Origin: Verrucomicrobiales bacterium
GTDB lineage: Bacteria > Verrucomicrobiota > Verrucomicrobiia > Limisphaerales > F1-12-MAGs170
Assembly: GCA_005777315.1 (NCBI GenBank)
Contig: SXMN01000210.1
Location: 1-32,352 of the forward strand
DNA: 32,352 nt
Direction of reading: 5' to 3'
Position 1 is the first letter of the stretch. The number at the start of each line of letters is the position of its first letter. This document shows, one piece after another, positions 15,973-24,761 of this stretch. The translations under genes were made by a program, and so were the position numbers. The notes beneath the pieces are model-generated. The model saw nothing but the letters and a program-made list of their open reading frames with translations. It was not told the DNA's origin and ran no database searches.

Positions 15973-16842
15973 GTGCCCGTGAATTCTCGTTACAAACTGG
16001 TCAGGCTTGCGAGCGGCGTCAACAGCGTCCACTCGGTCGAGCACGAGGAAACTTTCCATCCCGTCGTCGGGCCCGTGGCCGAGGCGGAAGCGCTTTACGT
16101 GCGCCAATTGCGACTGCTGCAGCGGATGCAGAAGGAGACGGGTGAGTTCGTCATTTGGGACGTGGGTCTGGGCGCGGCGGCGAATGTGCTGACCGTGCTC
16201 CGGGCAGCCAGCGAACTGCCGGTCAAGATTCGGATCGTGAGCTTCGATCACACGATCGCGGCGTTGCGCTTCGCATTCGAGCATGCCGGGGAGCTCGGTT
16301 ACTTCAAAGGTTTCGAAGCCACGATCGAACGATTCCTCGCCCAAGGAGCCGCCGACTTCCAGCTCGGAAAAGCCAGCGTGGTCTGGCAGTTGATCCTCGC
16401 CGATTTTCCATCGCTCCTGCGCGATTCTCTGGCAACAAGACTGAAGAAGCCGCACGCGATCCTGTTTGACGCTTTTTCTCCGGCGAAAAACGCAGCCATG
16501 TGGACCTTGCCAGTTTTCAGCGATTTGTACCGCCTGTTGGATCCAGCCAGGCCGTGTGCGTTGCCGACGTATTCTCGAAGCACCATGCTCCGGGTGACGC
16601 TGCTTATGGCGGGTTTCCATGTGGGAACCGGTCACGCCACGGGTGAAAAAGAGGAGACAACCATTGCTGCCAACACGCCGGATCTGATTGATGAGCCTCT
16701 TGGCCTGACCTGGCTTGAACGGGTTGCCCAGTCAACGAGCGCCGAGCCCCTGATCAAGCCTGTTTACCGTCAGGCGCGCTTGTCGCCCCAGAGTTGGGAG
16801 CAATTGAAGCGGCACGCTCAATTTCAGTCCGCCGTCAGATGA
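15973..16842 (+). CDS. MnmC-like SAM-dependent methyltransferase
   Basis: A 289-aa protein similar to the methyltransferase half of MnmC, which finishes the mnm5 modification of U34 in certain tRNAs. It has the SAM loop WDVGLGAAANVLTVL (62-76) and the signature DAFSPAKNAAMWTLPVFSDL (166-185), then TYSRSTMLRVTLLMAGF (199-215), matching the family's late Ala/Ser-rich loop and GF turn. The FAD-dependent oxidase half of bifunctional MnmC is absent, as in stand-alone DUF752 proteins. No ATG lies near the N-terminus: GTG at 15973 is used, with GTG at 15979 an alternative. The stop overlaps the dus start by 4 nt, so two tRNA modification enzymes are probably co-translated. Confidence 0.8.
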   Translation: MPVNSRYKLVRLASGVNSVHSVEHEETFHPVVGPVAEAEALYVRQLRLLQRMQKETGEFVIWDVGLGAAANVLTVLRAASELPVKIRIVSFDHTIAALRFAFEHAGELGYFKGFEATIERFLAQGAADFQLGKASVVWQLILADFPSLLRDSLATRLKKPHAILFDAFSPAKNAAMWTLPVFSDLYRLLDPARPCALPTYSRSTMLRVTLLMAGFHVGTGHATGEKEETTIAANTPDLIDEPLGLTWLERVAQSTSAEPLIKPVYRQARLSPQSWEQLKRHAQFQSAVR

Positions 16843-17894
16843 GTTCTCCCGCCGCCCAGCACCTCGACGAAGCACTCCGTCAACCCGGCCCGGTTCTGGC
16901 ATTGGCTCCCATGCAGGATGTCACCGATCTGCCCTTCTGGCGGCTGATGAGCCAGTATGGAGGCCCGGACGTTTACTACACTGAATACTTCCGGGTCCAC
17001 TCCACCTCCAACCTCAACAAGCCGATTCTGGAATCGATCACGAAGAATCCCACTGGCCGTCCGGCGATTGCCCAGATGATCGGCAATGACATTCCAGCCC
17101 TGGTACGGACTGCGAAGGAACTGCAACAGCATCCCATCGCGGCGGTGGATTTGAATCTCGGCTGCCCCGCGCCGGTGGTGTACCGGAAGTGCGCCGGCGG
17201 CGGCCTGTTGCGCGAGCCGGGGAAAGTGGACTCAATTCTTGGCGCGCTGCGCGACGCCATATCCACCAAATTCACCGTCAAGACGCGGATTGGATTTGAT
17301 TCGCCTGATGTTTTTGAACAACTGCTTCCGATCTTTGCGAAACACTCGATTGATCTGCTGACCGTTCATGGGCGGACCGTGCATGAGATGTATCGAAGCG
17401 AGGTGCATTACGAATTCATCACGCGGGCCGTGGAAGCAATGCCCTGTCCGGTGCTGGCCAACGGAAACATTCATTCCGCCGAAAAAGCCGACGCTGTACT
17501 TCGTCAGACCGGCGCGCGAGGCCTGATGATAGGACGCGGCGCGATTCGCAACCCATGGGTTTTTGACCAGATCCGGCAATGGCACCGTGGCGAGCCCTTG
17601 TTCGTCCCTTCGGGCAGGCAGGTGCTGGCTTATGTGCGTCGCTTGTATGAAATGGTGAGGCCGCCTGACGTTCGCGAAATCACTCAAATCGAGAAGATGA
17701 AGAAGTACATGAATTTCCTCGGCCTCGGAGTCGAGCCGAGCGGGGAATTTCTGCATCAAATCCGCCGCGTGCGTTTCGAGGCGGACTTCTTCCGCGTCTG
17801 CGCTGAATTCCTGGATCACGACGACCCGATGCCTCTCGAACCATTCAGTCCGCCGCTCAAGAGCACCGACGTGCTGGCGGGCGAGCATGGGTAG
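16839..17894 (+). CDS. tRNA-dihydrouridine synthase (Dus family)
   Basis: An FMN enzyme that reduces specific uridines to dihydrouridine in tRNA. At 351 aa it has the family motifs in order: LAPMQDVTDLPFW (22-34, FMN-binding loop), DLNLGCPAPVVYRKCAGGG (104-122) with the catalytic Cys109, VKTRIGF (147-153), TVHGRT (175-180) and LMIGRGAIRNPWVF (229-242). The C-terminal helical domain (about 260-335) that contacts tRNA is present. The ATG at 16839 overlaps the preceding stop (TGA at 16840-16842), which fixes the start better than the upstream Met at 16794. I cannot assign it to DusA, DusB or DusC with confidence. A long palindrome follows 36 nt after the stop. Confidence 0.92.
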   Translation: MSSPAAQHLDEALRQPGPVLALAPMQDVTDLPFWRLMSQYGGPDVYYTEYFRVHSTSNLNKPILESITKNPTGRPAIAQMIGNDIPALVRTAKELQQHPIAAVDLNLGCPAPVVYRKCAGGGLLREPGKVDSILGALRDAISTKFTVKTRIGFDSPDVFEQLLPIFAKHSIDLLTVHGRTVHEMYRSEVHYEFITRAVEAMPCPVLANGNIHSAEKADAVLRQTGARGLMIGRGAIRNPWVFDQIRQWHRGEPLFVPSGRQVLAYVRRLYEMVRPPDVREITQIEKMKKYMNFLGLGVEPSGEFLHQIRRVRFEADFFRVCAEFLDHDDPMPLEPFSPPLKSTDVLAGEHG

Positions 17895-17929
17895 GGAGAA
17901 ACTTCTGAAAATTGGACGCGCACCGGGGC

Positions 17930-17976
17930 CATGAACCTGGGAGCGCCGGCGAGACGCCAGCGCTCCCAGGTTCATG
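17930..17976. repeat. Long near-perfect palindrome between convergent genes
   Basis: CATGAACCTGGGAGCGC (17930-17946) pairs exactly with its complement at 17960-17976. Inside, after a C/A mismatch, GGCG (17948-17951) pairs with CGCC (17955-17958) around an AGA triloop, giving a 47-nt hairpin with 21 paired positions. It lies between the convergent dus and spermidine-synthase-like genes. Neither side has a T tract, so it is not a standard intrinsic terminator; it could act as a transcript-stabilising REP-like element or a factor-assisted terminator. Confidence 0.85.
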
Positions 17977-18038
17977 CGGAGGCACGGGCTGGAAATCTCC
18001 GCGCGTTGCCAGCGTCATTCAACTCGAAGCCATGTGGC

Positions 18039-19607
18039 TCAACGCTGCTTCATCGAGAGCGCCATGGACCTGCGCCACTCCTCACGATTGTTGGAGTCGT
18101 AAAACTCCGTGGGATTGAAGTCATCGGTGAGGATTCGTCCATGAGCCGGATTGGTCACGCGCGCGCTGTTGAAAGCCTCCTGGGCGGATGGGCGGATGAA
18201 ATCCGGAACGCCACTGAACGAGGGTGGATGCACGACTGCCAGATTCTCCGAGACGCCGGCGACAAAAAAGACATTGCCATTGCCCGACGCATGAATGCGG
18301 ACCGATGGAAACACCGCCTTCAAAGTGAGATCGAGCGATGCGGTCAGGAAATCCCTTCCCGAATCGAAGTCCCCGAAGCAATTGATCACCAGCACGCCTT
18401 GAGGCTTGAGAACTTTGCGGATCGCAGCACACGCCTCGCGTGACATCAGGTGCGCTGGCGAGGCGTCGCCAATAAAAGCGTCGAGAATGACAGCATCGTA
18501 TTTTGATGCCGCGCTTCGATTGAGGAAAGAACGCCCATCCTCGATCTCCACATTCACCTTCGATGGATCGAAATCAAAATATCTGGCTGCCACAGGCGGC
18601 ACCGCCGGGTTGATCTCGACCACATCCACCTGCGCTCCATCGCGGGCAAACTGCATCGGGACGATCCCGATTCCCAGGCCGATGCAAAGCACCGATTCAA
18701 TCTTGGGAGTGTAGGCGGCGGCGAGGTTGTGCAGCATGAACGTGAAGAGCGATCTGCTTTGTCGCGTTTGGGAGTCGTAAGTGTTCTGCGTGAGGTAGTC
18801 GTTCAAGAAGGAACGTCGGTGTCCATCGCGATCCTGAATCACCTGGAGCAGCCCAAAGTTGGAGTTGGCACGATACACCTCCACCAGGCCATTGTGGCTG
18901 GAGGCCTCCACCAGCCGGACACCGGCCAGACCAAATGTTGCCGCAATTGCCGTGGCGACGACCAGCGCAACTGCTCCCTGGGTATTGCGTCCCCAGATCA
19001 AGTGATAGGTGATGGCCAGCAGCAACAGCAGCGCTGAAGTGCCGAGCATGCTGACGGAGTTTGGAAGCAATGGCAGAAGCACGTAACCGATCAGGACCGT
19101 TCCGGCAAAGCTGCCGAGTGTGCTCACCGCCGTGAGACGGCCCGCGTTGCCGCCGACAGTCTGAACGTCGGACGTCAATGCGCGCACGAGGTACGGCCCC
19201 GTTGTCGCCAGCAGTCCAAGCGGGATGAAATACAACAATGCCGAGGCGAGCAGTGAACCCACGGCGAGTTTGAATCCCAGGCACCAGTATGCCAGCGGCT
19301 CGATGACGCCGATGGACAGCGCGAGATAAACCGCCGCAATCGTGATGCACAGATACAGCCGGCTGAGTTGCGCCGAGGCATCCGCCATGCGTCCTCCAGC
19401 GTAATAGCCCACAGCAAGGGCCACCAACGTCACGGCGATCTGGGCCGTCCAAACAAAATGCGATGTGCCCACGTAGGGCGAAAGAATCTTCGCGCCGAGG
19501 ATTTCGATGACCATGATCGCGGCGCCGGTGAAGGTCGCGGTGAAATAGAGATACCGGCGCAGCCCCGGTGTCAAAACTGGTTCGGATAAGGATGCTTTCT
19601 TGGACAC
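18039..19607 (-). CDS. Membrane-fused spermidine-synthase-like methyltransferase-fold protein
   Basis: A 522-aa protein with two parts. Residues 18-235 contain six to eight membrane helices, including ATFTGAAIMVIEILGAKILS and AIAATFGLAGVRL. Residues 240-515 form a spermidine-synthase-like fold: the SAM/dcSAM loop VLCIGLGIGIVPMQFA (306-321), acidic VVEINP (329-334), EDGRSFL (356-362) and YDAVILDAFIGDASPAHL (370-387). Such fusions are annotated as fused MFS/spermidine synthase or SpeE-like proteins, and whether they make polyamines is generally unproven; the catalytic Asp region here reads LDAFIGD, shifted from the classical VDSxDP, so substrate is uncertain. Neighbouring polyamine genes are absent. 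It is convergent with dus and divergent from the DUF2249 gene. Confidence 0.83.
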   Translation of the reverse strand: MSKKASLSEPVLTPGLRRYLYFTATFTGAAIMVIEILGAKILSPYVGTSHFVWTAQIAVTLVALAVGYYAGGRMADASAQLSRLYLCITIAAVYLALSIGVIEPLAYWCLGFKLAVGSLLASALLYFIPLGLLATTGPYLVRALTSDVQTVGGNAGRLTAVSTLGSFAGTVLIGYVLLPLLPNSVSMLGTSALLLLLAITYHLIWGRNTQGAVALVVATAIAATFGLAGVRLVEASSHNGLVEVYRANSNFGLLQVIQDRDGHRRSFLNDYLTQNTYDSQTRQSRSLFTFMLHNLAAAYTPKIESVLCIGLGIGIVPMQFARDGAQVDVVEINPAVPPVAARYFDFDPSKVNVEIEDGRSFLNRSAASKYDAVILDAFIGDASPAHLMSREACAAIRKVLKPQGVLVINCFGDFDSGRDFLTASLDLTLKAVFPSVRIHASGNGNVFFVAGVSENLAVVHPPSFSGVPDFIRPSAQEAFNSARVTNPAHGRILTDDFNPTEFYDSNNREEWRRSMALSMKQR

Positions 19608-19881
19608 GCCGATGTCTTAAGATTCTGGCTGAAAAATGCAAGAAGGGCTGCGGCCCGGACGGTCCATCCAGTTGGCTCGATGTGGATGGAGAACAGGCCC
19701 CACCGCCCAAACCGGACAGGTGGTTTCCCCCACACCCGGCTTTCAAGTTTGTGACTTCCGTTGAACTGGCTCAGCCTATCGAGTCCCGCGGAACGCCAGG
19801 CAGTCCCTGGGTTGCAACAGCCCCTCCGCATGTTGATCTGCATCAATTCGCGCGAGCTTGAGGTGACTCAATGTTCACCGT
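19608..19881. other. Divergent promoter region with FNR-type box
   Basis: 274 bases between the divergent membrane SpeE-like and DUF2249 genes. Apart from the box at 19833-19846 I found no strong structure. The stretch is GC-rich and contains no convincing gene. Confidence 0.5.
19833..19846 (+). promoter_or_regulatory. FNR/Anr-type operator upstream of DUF2249 gene
   Basis: TTGAT-CTGC-ATCAA, an exact match to the TTGAT-N4-ATCAA consensus bound by FNR/Anr/Dnr/FixK regulators of the CRP superfamily. Ten fixed bases are expected about 0.03 times by chance in a window this size. Its centre lies about 42 nt before the ATG at 19882; if it is a class II activator site at -41.5, the transcript would start at or next to that ATG, favouring either a leaderless mRNA or the second ATG at 19894. 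Confidence 0.6.
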
Positions 19882-20433
19882 ATGAACGATGCCATGACTG
19901 AACACTTGATCGACGTCCGGCCCATGCCACCGCGCACCAGGCATCCGATGATTTTCGACACCTGGGCGAAGCTGATGGCTGGTGAATCAATCCTGCTGGT
20001 GAACGACCACGACCCGGTGCCGCTCTACTATCAGTTCGCCTGCGAACACACCGGTGAGTTCCACTGGGAATACCTGGAGCAGGGGCTGGACGTGTTTCGC
20101 GTCCGCATAAGCAAGGGTGACTTCGCCGACCCCGGCTTTGTGCCGACGTCGAGATCGAAACATTCCTGCACGACTCCCAAAGCCGTGCCGATTGAGTTTG
20201 TCCAACCGTTGCTGCTGGACACGCGGCCGATTTTTGCGCGTGGCGACACGCCGTGCAAAGCGATCGACGATGCCACGGCCAGTCTGATTCCTGGCCAGCC
20301 GCTGGTATTGACAGTGCCATTTGAGCCCGTGCCGCTCTACGCCAAACTCGGCAAGCAGGGCTTCACGCATCAGACAAAACAAATTTCCGAAGGCACGTGG
20401 CAGGTGGAGTTTCGCAAGACTGGTGGCGATTGA
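19882..20433 (+). CDS. Tandem DUF2249 protein
   Basis: A 183-aa cytoplasmic protein made of two DUF2249 domains (SirA/TusA-like fold). The first, about 9-77, has the full signature: IDVRPMPPRTRHPMIFDTW, then VNDHDPVPLYYQF (40-52) and FHWEYLEQGLDVFRVRI. The second, about 111-178, is degenerate: LDTRPIFARGDTPCKAID, VPFEPVPLYAKLGKQGF and GTWQVEFRK, with a Cys (125) in place of the usual His/Pro segment. DUF2249 genes are often found beside hemerythrin, nitric oxide and denitrification genes, though the function is not established. The FNR-type box just upstream fits low-oxygen or NO control. The second start, ATG at 19894, would remove only four residues and is equally plausible. Gene 20733 is convergent with it. 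Confidence 0.82.
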   Translation: MNDAMTEHLIDVRPMPPRTRHPMIFDTWAKLMAGESILLVNDHDPVPLYYQFACEHTGEFHWEYLEQGLDVFRVRISKGDFADPGFVPTSRSKHSCTTPKAVPIEFVQPLLLDTRPIFARGDTPCKAIDDATASLIPGQPLVLTVPFEPVPLYAKLGKQGFTHQTKQISEGTWQVEFRKTGGD

Positions 20434-20732
20434 TTTCCGGAACCGACTCTGACGTCCGGGGTGCGCTCCACGGTGCGGGTGAGTTGTCGCTTGCTGAGGA
20501 GGCGATGGGAGCTGCAGCAGTGAGCAGCTCGGCCAACTGCGGTAATGTGATCCAAATCAGGGCGATCACGGATCACGCGTGAGCGCCCCGATTTTCCGGA
20601 GATACGTGATTGAGTGGAATTTCTCCAACCTGACACGCATCCGGCGTTCGGGCATGGAGTCAACCGAACCAGCGCAGTTCAAAGCTCAAGTCCCGTCACA
20701 GCTCTCCCTGGAATCTTTGAACCAGCTCCTGC
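20434..20732. other. Convergent intergenic region, small hairpin only
   Basis: About 300 bases between convergent genes. A perfect 7-bp hairpin (GAGCTGC at 20509-20515, GCAGCTC at 20524-20530) is the only structure found; it lacks a T tract, so terminator function is uncertain. No gene is supported. Confidence 0.4.
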
Positions 20733-23057
20733 TCAAAACGGCTCGGGCCGTGGCGGTCCATCGTAAGGCTTCGCTCCAAAAGTCCGACCACGGTTCCGTT
20801 CGACCGTCAAAAGCGCGGTCTCAGCGGTCTCGGGCGCGGCGATGTAACCATGATAACGACCCATCCAATAAGCCATCAACCAGCCAGCCGGCTCGACCAC
20901 ATCCCGTCCACCGGCCCCTCCGTCAGCCTGCATCAACCAATGATCCCAACGCAGCGGCTCGGTTTCGCGTGGCGAAAAAGTTTTTGTGCCGCCCTTGAGT
21001 GCCAAGTAGTCCGGCGGAGTTTTGAGATCGGTTCGATGCGAGTTTTGATAGGACCACACGATTAGATCCAGCGGCCATTCGCGGAGATGATTCAGTGCCG
21101 GCGCGACCTCGCATTCGTTCTTCGTCAACGAACCATAAATGAAGTTGAACCAGGGATTCTGTTCGATCCGGATGACTTCGTAGGATCGCTCGAAGCTCCG
21201 CCGATAGATCGAGCGCAGCCGCGGATCCTTCTCGAACTTGAGCAGTGTGGAGTAACACCAGAGGGAAAGTTCGTCCTCGAAATGGAGAACGCTCTCGGTT
21301 GGAAACGTCTGCCGCTGTCGCAGGGTGAACTCAGGGTATCCAAGCTCCATCAGCCGGCGATAGGCCGCCGTGAATTTGGTGTCGCCGGTGAGCGCTTCTG
21401 CCGTCTTGATGAATGACAAGAGCTCCAGACTTTGCAGGCCGCGATCGAACAACCCTTCTTCGGTCTTGAAATAGTCCGGATCCCACCGGCCCCAACGTGT
21501 CGGCTTGCCATCGCGATCGATCAATTGCCAGCCATGATCGATCAGGTGCGTCGCCACGCTCGCAAGATACTGTTTGGCCTGCTGGATTTCTGCGCCTTGG
21601 GCGACGTGTTCGAGGAAGAGCGTGATCGCATGGAAATGGGAGCAAAGCTCATCACTCGATGTATCGCCCTTCCACTCAAACTTCCCGTCTGCCGTGTCGT
21701 GCCACTCCGCGGGATAACCACCGGAGCCGCCGCCCGCCTTGTGTCCACGCTCACCCTTGACCCAGACCGATCTCGCGGGAAAGCCGGGAATGCCGGTCAT
21801 TTTCTCAAGCCAGCACAATGACTGAAACGTGTTTGCTGCTTCGCTTCGCGCCTCGGGATCTTTCGTTACCGCGAAGCGATAGGATTGCGCGGCCAGATAA
21901 TTGCCGCTGTAACCGCCGTCGTTATCGCCGGCTTCACGCACGAACTCCTTCAGGGCATCATCCCATTCCAGTTTATGCACGAAGCCCAGACGCTTCTGGC
22001 CCCACTCGACCAGGTGCCGCTCGTAGTAAGCCGCCTTTTTCAGAAGTGTGAACGGCTCGTATTCGATCACACCCAGACCTTTGTCCGTTGCGATATAGAC
22101 GGCACTTCCGGCCGCAGCCACGGCACGAACCCGATCATCCGGCAGCCAGCGCTGGCCCGCGAAATAGTGAAACTTCCCATCCACCATGCGGATTGCCCCG
22201 CGTGTTGTACCGATCCACAAATCGTTTGTGAAGCCTCTCGCCAGAGCGGTAGCGTCTTCGTAACAGAGCCCCTGCTCGCCACGAATCCCCGTCAGCGACA
22301 TCCCGCGCAAGAGGCCCACGCCGCGTGCCGTTGCAAAGTAGATGCCGCTGCCACTGCTCAGGACTTCCCGCACATCCGTCGAAGGCAGACTTCCCCAATC
22401 CCATGTTTGGTCCGCCGGAAATCCGTACAAATCCAGGCCGCCAAATCGTTCACCTTCCAGGAAGGAAAGTCTTCCACCGCCAGAGGCGTAGAGCGTCTCA
22501 CAATGAGAAATGACGCGAGTGATGGAGAATGGGCACTCTGCCTTCGCCAGTGGTTCAAGCACCTCTCCATTTACTCGGAAGAGCCGTTTGCCGGCTGAAA
22601 CGACGACGGTATCCAGGTGTGCGGTGACGTCCGTGACCAGCTCATCTGTGATCTTCTTCCAAGCACCGGACTGAAGTCGGTGGAGTCCGCGCCCAGTGAT
22701 TGCCCACAACGTGTCGCGGATGCCCACGAGACGTTTGACCGGTTCTGCGAAATCCGGCTTGCGAATCAGCTTGTCGCCATTGAGCTCGTAGAGCCCGGTG
22801 TCGGACCCGACGCAGACTCTACCGGCGAACACCGCCACCGAGTTGAGTGGCTCGGCGGAGGAGATTTTGCGGTTGGTTTCCTGAAGATAGACGGCGTCGC
22901 TATGAGACTGCCCGGACGGTGTCGCGTTCGAAGCAGCATGGCCTGGTAATGCCAACAAACCCCACCAGAGGATCAACGCAGGAACGTGCCGATGTGCAAG
23001 AAAGGTCATGAGCCCTAGCGCAGCGGCAAACATCTCACGCGTCAAGGATGGGAACAT
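20733..23057 (-). CDS. Secreted propeller plus alpha-toroid protein, function unknown
   Basis: A large exported protein, 774 aa from the Met at 23057; Mets at 23033 and 23009 also give signal peptides, and the last (MTFLAHRHVPALILWWGLL) looks most classical, so the start is open. Residues about 45-345 form a beta-propeller with two-component-regulator-type blades, for example DLWIGTTRGAIRMVDGKFHY and AVYIATDKGLGVIEYEPFTL. The second half (about 350-740) is alpha-helical with aromatic-rich repeats such as YSGNYLAAQSYRFAVTKD and WRWDPDYF-like turns, suggesting an (alpha/alpha)6 toroid as in many polysaccharide lyases and hydrolases. I see no diagnostic catalytic motif, so an enzyme activity is not claimed. 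The combination of sensor-like propeller and toroid without a kinase is unusual. It is divergent from glcD. Confidence 0.75.
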   Translation of the reverse strand: MFPSLTREMFAAALGLMTFLAHRHVPALILWWGLLALPGHAASNATPSGQSHSDAVYLQETNRKISSAEPLNSVAVFAGRVCVGSDTGLYELNGDKLIRKPDFAEPVKRLVGIRDTLWAITGRGLHRLQSGAWKKITDELVTDVTAHLDTVVVSAGKRLFRVNGEVLEPLAKAECPFSITRVISHCETLYASGGGRLSFLEGERFGGLDLYGFPADQTWDWGSLPSTDVREVLSSGSGIYFATARGVGLLRGMSLTGIRGEQGLCYEDATALARGFTNDLWIGTTRGAIRMVDGKFHYFAGQRWLPDDRVRAVAAAGSAVYIATDKGLGVIEYEPFTLLKKAAYYERHLVEWGQKRLGFVHKLEWDDALKEFVREAGDNDGGYSGNYLAAQSYRFAVTKDPEARSEAANTFQSLCWLEKMTGIPGFPARSVWVKGERGHKAGGGSGGYPAEWHDTADGKFEWKGDTSSDELCSHFHAITLFLEHVAQGAEIQQAKQYLASVATHLIDHGWQLIDRDGKPTRWGRWDPDYFKTEEGLFDRGLQSLELLSFIKTAEALTGDTKFTAAYRRLMELGYPEFTLRQRQTFPTESVLHFEDELSLWCYSTLLKFEKDPRLRSIYRRSFERSYEVIRIEQNPWFNFIYGSLTKNECEVAPALNHLREWPLDLIVWSYQNSHRTDLKTPPDYLALKGGTKTFSPRETEPLRWDHWLMQADGGAGGRDVVEPAGWLMAYWMGRYHGYIAAPETAETALLTVERNRGRTFGAKPYDGPPRPEPF

Positions 23058-23284
23058 TAAGATACTGAGGGGCGGAGATTCCGATGAAACTCCATGGGAA
23101 AACAGACCGCGAAGTTCGATTCGCTTTTCAGCGGTATGCAGGAACTCACACCTGCAAAAGTGCCTCGTGCTCTGTTCCCACAGTTTTCTCCTGCTCACTC
23201 CAACTAGTGTTGCAAGATTGACCGCTGTTGACACCACATCCTCCTTGAAGTGCTTAGCGCCTGTCCCTTTGATCGCGCTTGATC

Positions 23285-24670
23285 ATGAAGGCACTCAATA
23301 CAACTGTCATTGCCCGATTGCGATCCATCGTCGGCGCAGACAACGTACTGACAGGTCCGGAGGACTTGTTGACCTACTCGTTCGACGGCACTGCCGCTGT
23401 CTCCCAGCAACCGGGGTGCGTGGTTTTCGTGCGATCCAGCGCTGAAGTCGCGGCGATTCTGAAACTGGCGCATGAGACGAAGACTCCGGTGGTGACTCGC
23501 GGCTCGGGGACTGGTTTGAGCGGAGGCAGCATTCCCGTGACTGGCTGTGTGGTGATATGCACCGTGCACATGGCCAGAATCATCGAGGTGGACCGCGCGA
23601 ATCTCACCATGATGGTCGAGCCGGGGGCAACCACGCAACAGGTGGCCGATGCGGCTTTGTCGAACGGACTTTTTTATCCGCCCGACCCCGGCTCGATGCG
23701 CATCTCGACGATCGGCGGCAACGTGGCGGAGAATTCCGGAGGGCTCCGAGGTTTGAAATACGGCATCACGCGCAGTTACGTCATGGGGCTCGAAGTGGTG
23801 TTGCCTGATGGCGAAGTGCTGTGGACAGGGAACAAATGCGTGAAGGACGTGGCCGGTTATTCGCTCAAGGATCTTTTCGTAGGCTCGGAGGGCACGCTGG
23901 GTGTCATCACGAAAGTACTGCTGAAGTTGATTCCCAAGCCCGCCGCACGGAAGACCATGGTGGCTACATTTGCCAGGATGGATCAGGCGGCGGAAGTCGT
24001 CTCTGCCATCATCGCGGCGCAAATCATCCCCTGCACGCTTGAATTCCTCGATCGCACCACAATCCATTGCGTCGAGGATTATGCGAAGATCGGGCTGCCA
24101 CTCGACTGTGAGGCCCTTCTCCTCATCGAGTCAGACGGGCATCCGGCAGCCGTGGCGGAAGAGGCCGCGCAAATGGAGAAGATCTGCCGGGCAATGGGAG
24201 CCATGGAGGTGCGCCTCGCGGCGGACGATGCCGAGGCGGCCAAACTGGCGAGTGCCCGGCGTTCGGCATTCTCGGCGCTGGCTCGCGTCGCGCCCACGAC
24301 AATCCTCGAGGATGCCACGGTGCCCCGAAGCGAGCTCGCGAAGATGATCCGCTTCGTCGAAGGGATTGCGGCCAAGTACAAGCTGCGCATCGGCACGTTT
24401 GGCCACATGGGAGACGGCAACCTGCATCCGACATTTCTGACTGACGAGCGGAACACCGACGAGATGCGCCGGGTGCATGAAGCGTTCAAGGATATCTTCG
24501 ACGAGGCCATCCGCCTCGGTGGCACCATCACCGGTGAACACGGTGTGGGGCTGGCGAAGAAGGAGTTTCTGCCAAAGTTCGCCGGCGACGCCCAGATGAG
24601 GATGATGCGTGAACTGCGGCGGGTGCTTGATCCGGGAGGCATTCTGAATCCAGGGAAGATGTTTGATTGA
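23285..24670 (+). CDS. FAD-linked oxidase, GlcD-like 2-hydroxyacid dehydrogenase
   Basis: A flavoprotein of the glycolate oxidase GlcD / D-lactate dehydrogenase family, 461 aa from the ATG at 23285 (TTG at 23279 is an alternative). The PCMH-type FAD domain shows VTRGSGTGLSGGSIP (70-84), DPGSMRISTIGGNVAENSGG (134-153) and KDVAGYSLKDLFVGSEGTLG (187-206). The C-terminal FAD-linked oxidase domain ends with FGHMGDGNLHP and TGEHGVGLAKKEFLPKF. This family oxidises 2-hydroxy acids such as glycolate or D-lactate and passes electrons to the quinone pool or an Fe-S partner. No glcE or glcF genes are adjacent, so the specific substrate cannot be set from context. The bc complex gene at 9629 could be its electron sink. 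Confidence 0.87.
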   Translation: MKALNTTVIARLRSIVGADNVLTGPEDLLTYSFDGTAAVSQQPGCVVFVRSSAEVAAILKLAHETKTPVVTRGSGTGLSGGSIPVTGCVVICTVHMARIIEVDRANLTMMVEPGATTQQVADAALSNGLFYPPDPGSMRISTIGGNVAENSGGLRGLKYGITRSYVMGLEVVLPDGEVLWTGNKCVKDVAGYSLKDLFVGSEGTLGVITKVLLKLIPKPAARKTMVATFARMDQAAEVVSAIIAAQIIPCTLEFLDRTTIHCVEDYAKIGLPLDCEALLLIESDGHPAAVAEEAAQMEKICRAMGAMEVRLAADDAEAAKLASARRSAFSALARVAPTTILEDATVPRSELAKMIRFVEGIAAKYKLRIGTFGHMGDGNLHPTFLTDERNTDEMRRVHEAFKDIFDEAIRLGGTITGEHGVGLAKKEFLPKFAGDAQMRMMRELRRVLDPGGILNPGKMFD

Positions 24671-24761
24671 GCCTGGGTGTCGCGGGCTCAGGGCGCGATC
24701 TCTTGCGGGATTGCCTTTGCACGCCGGCTCATCTGCTGGCATAAACGTGCGCGCTGCTCTT

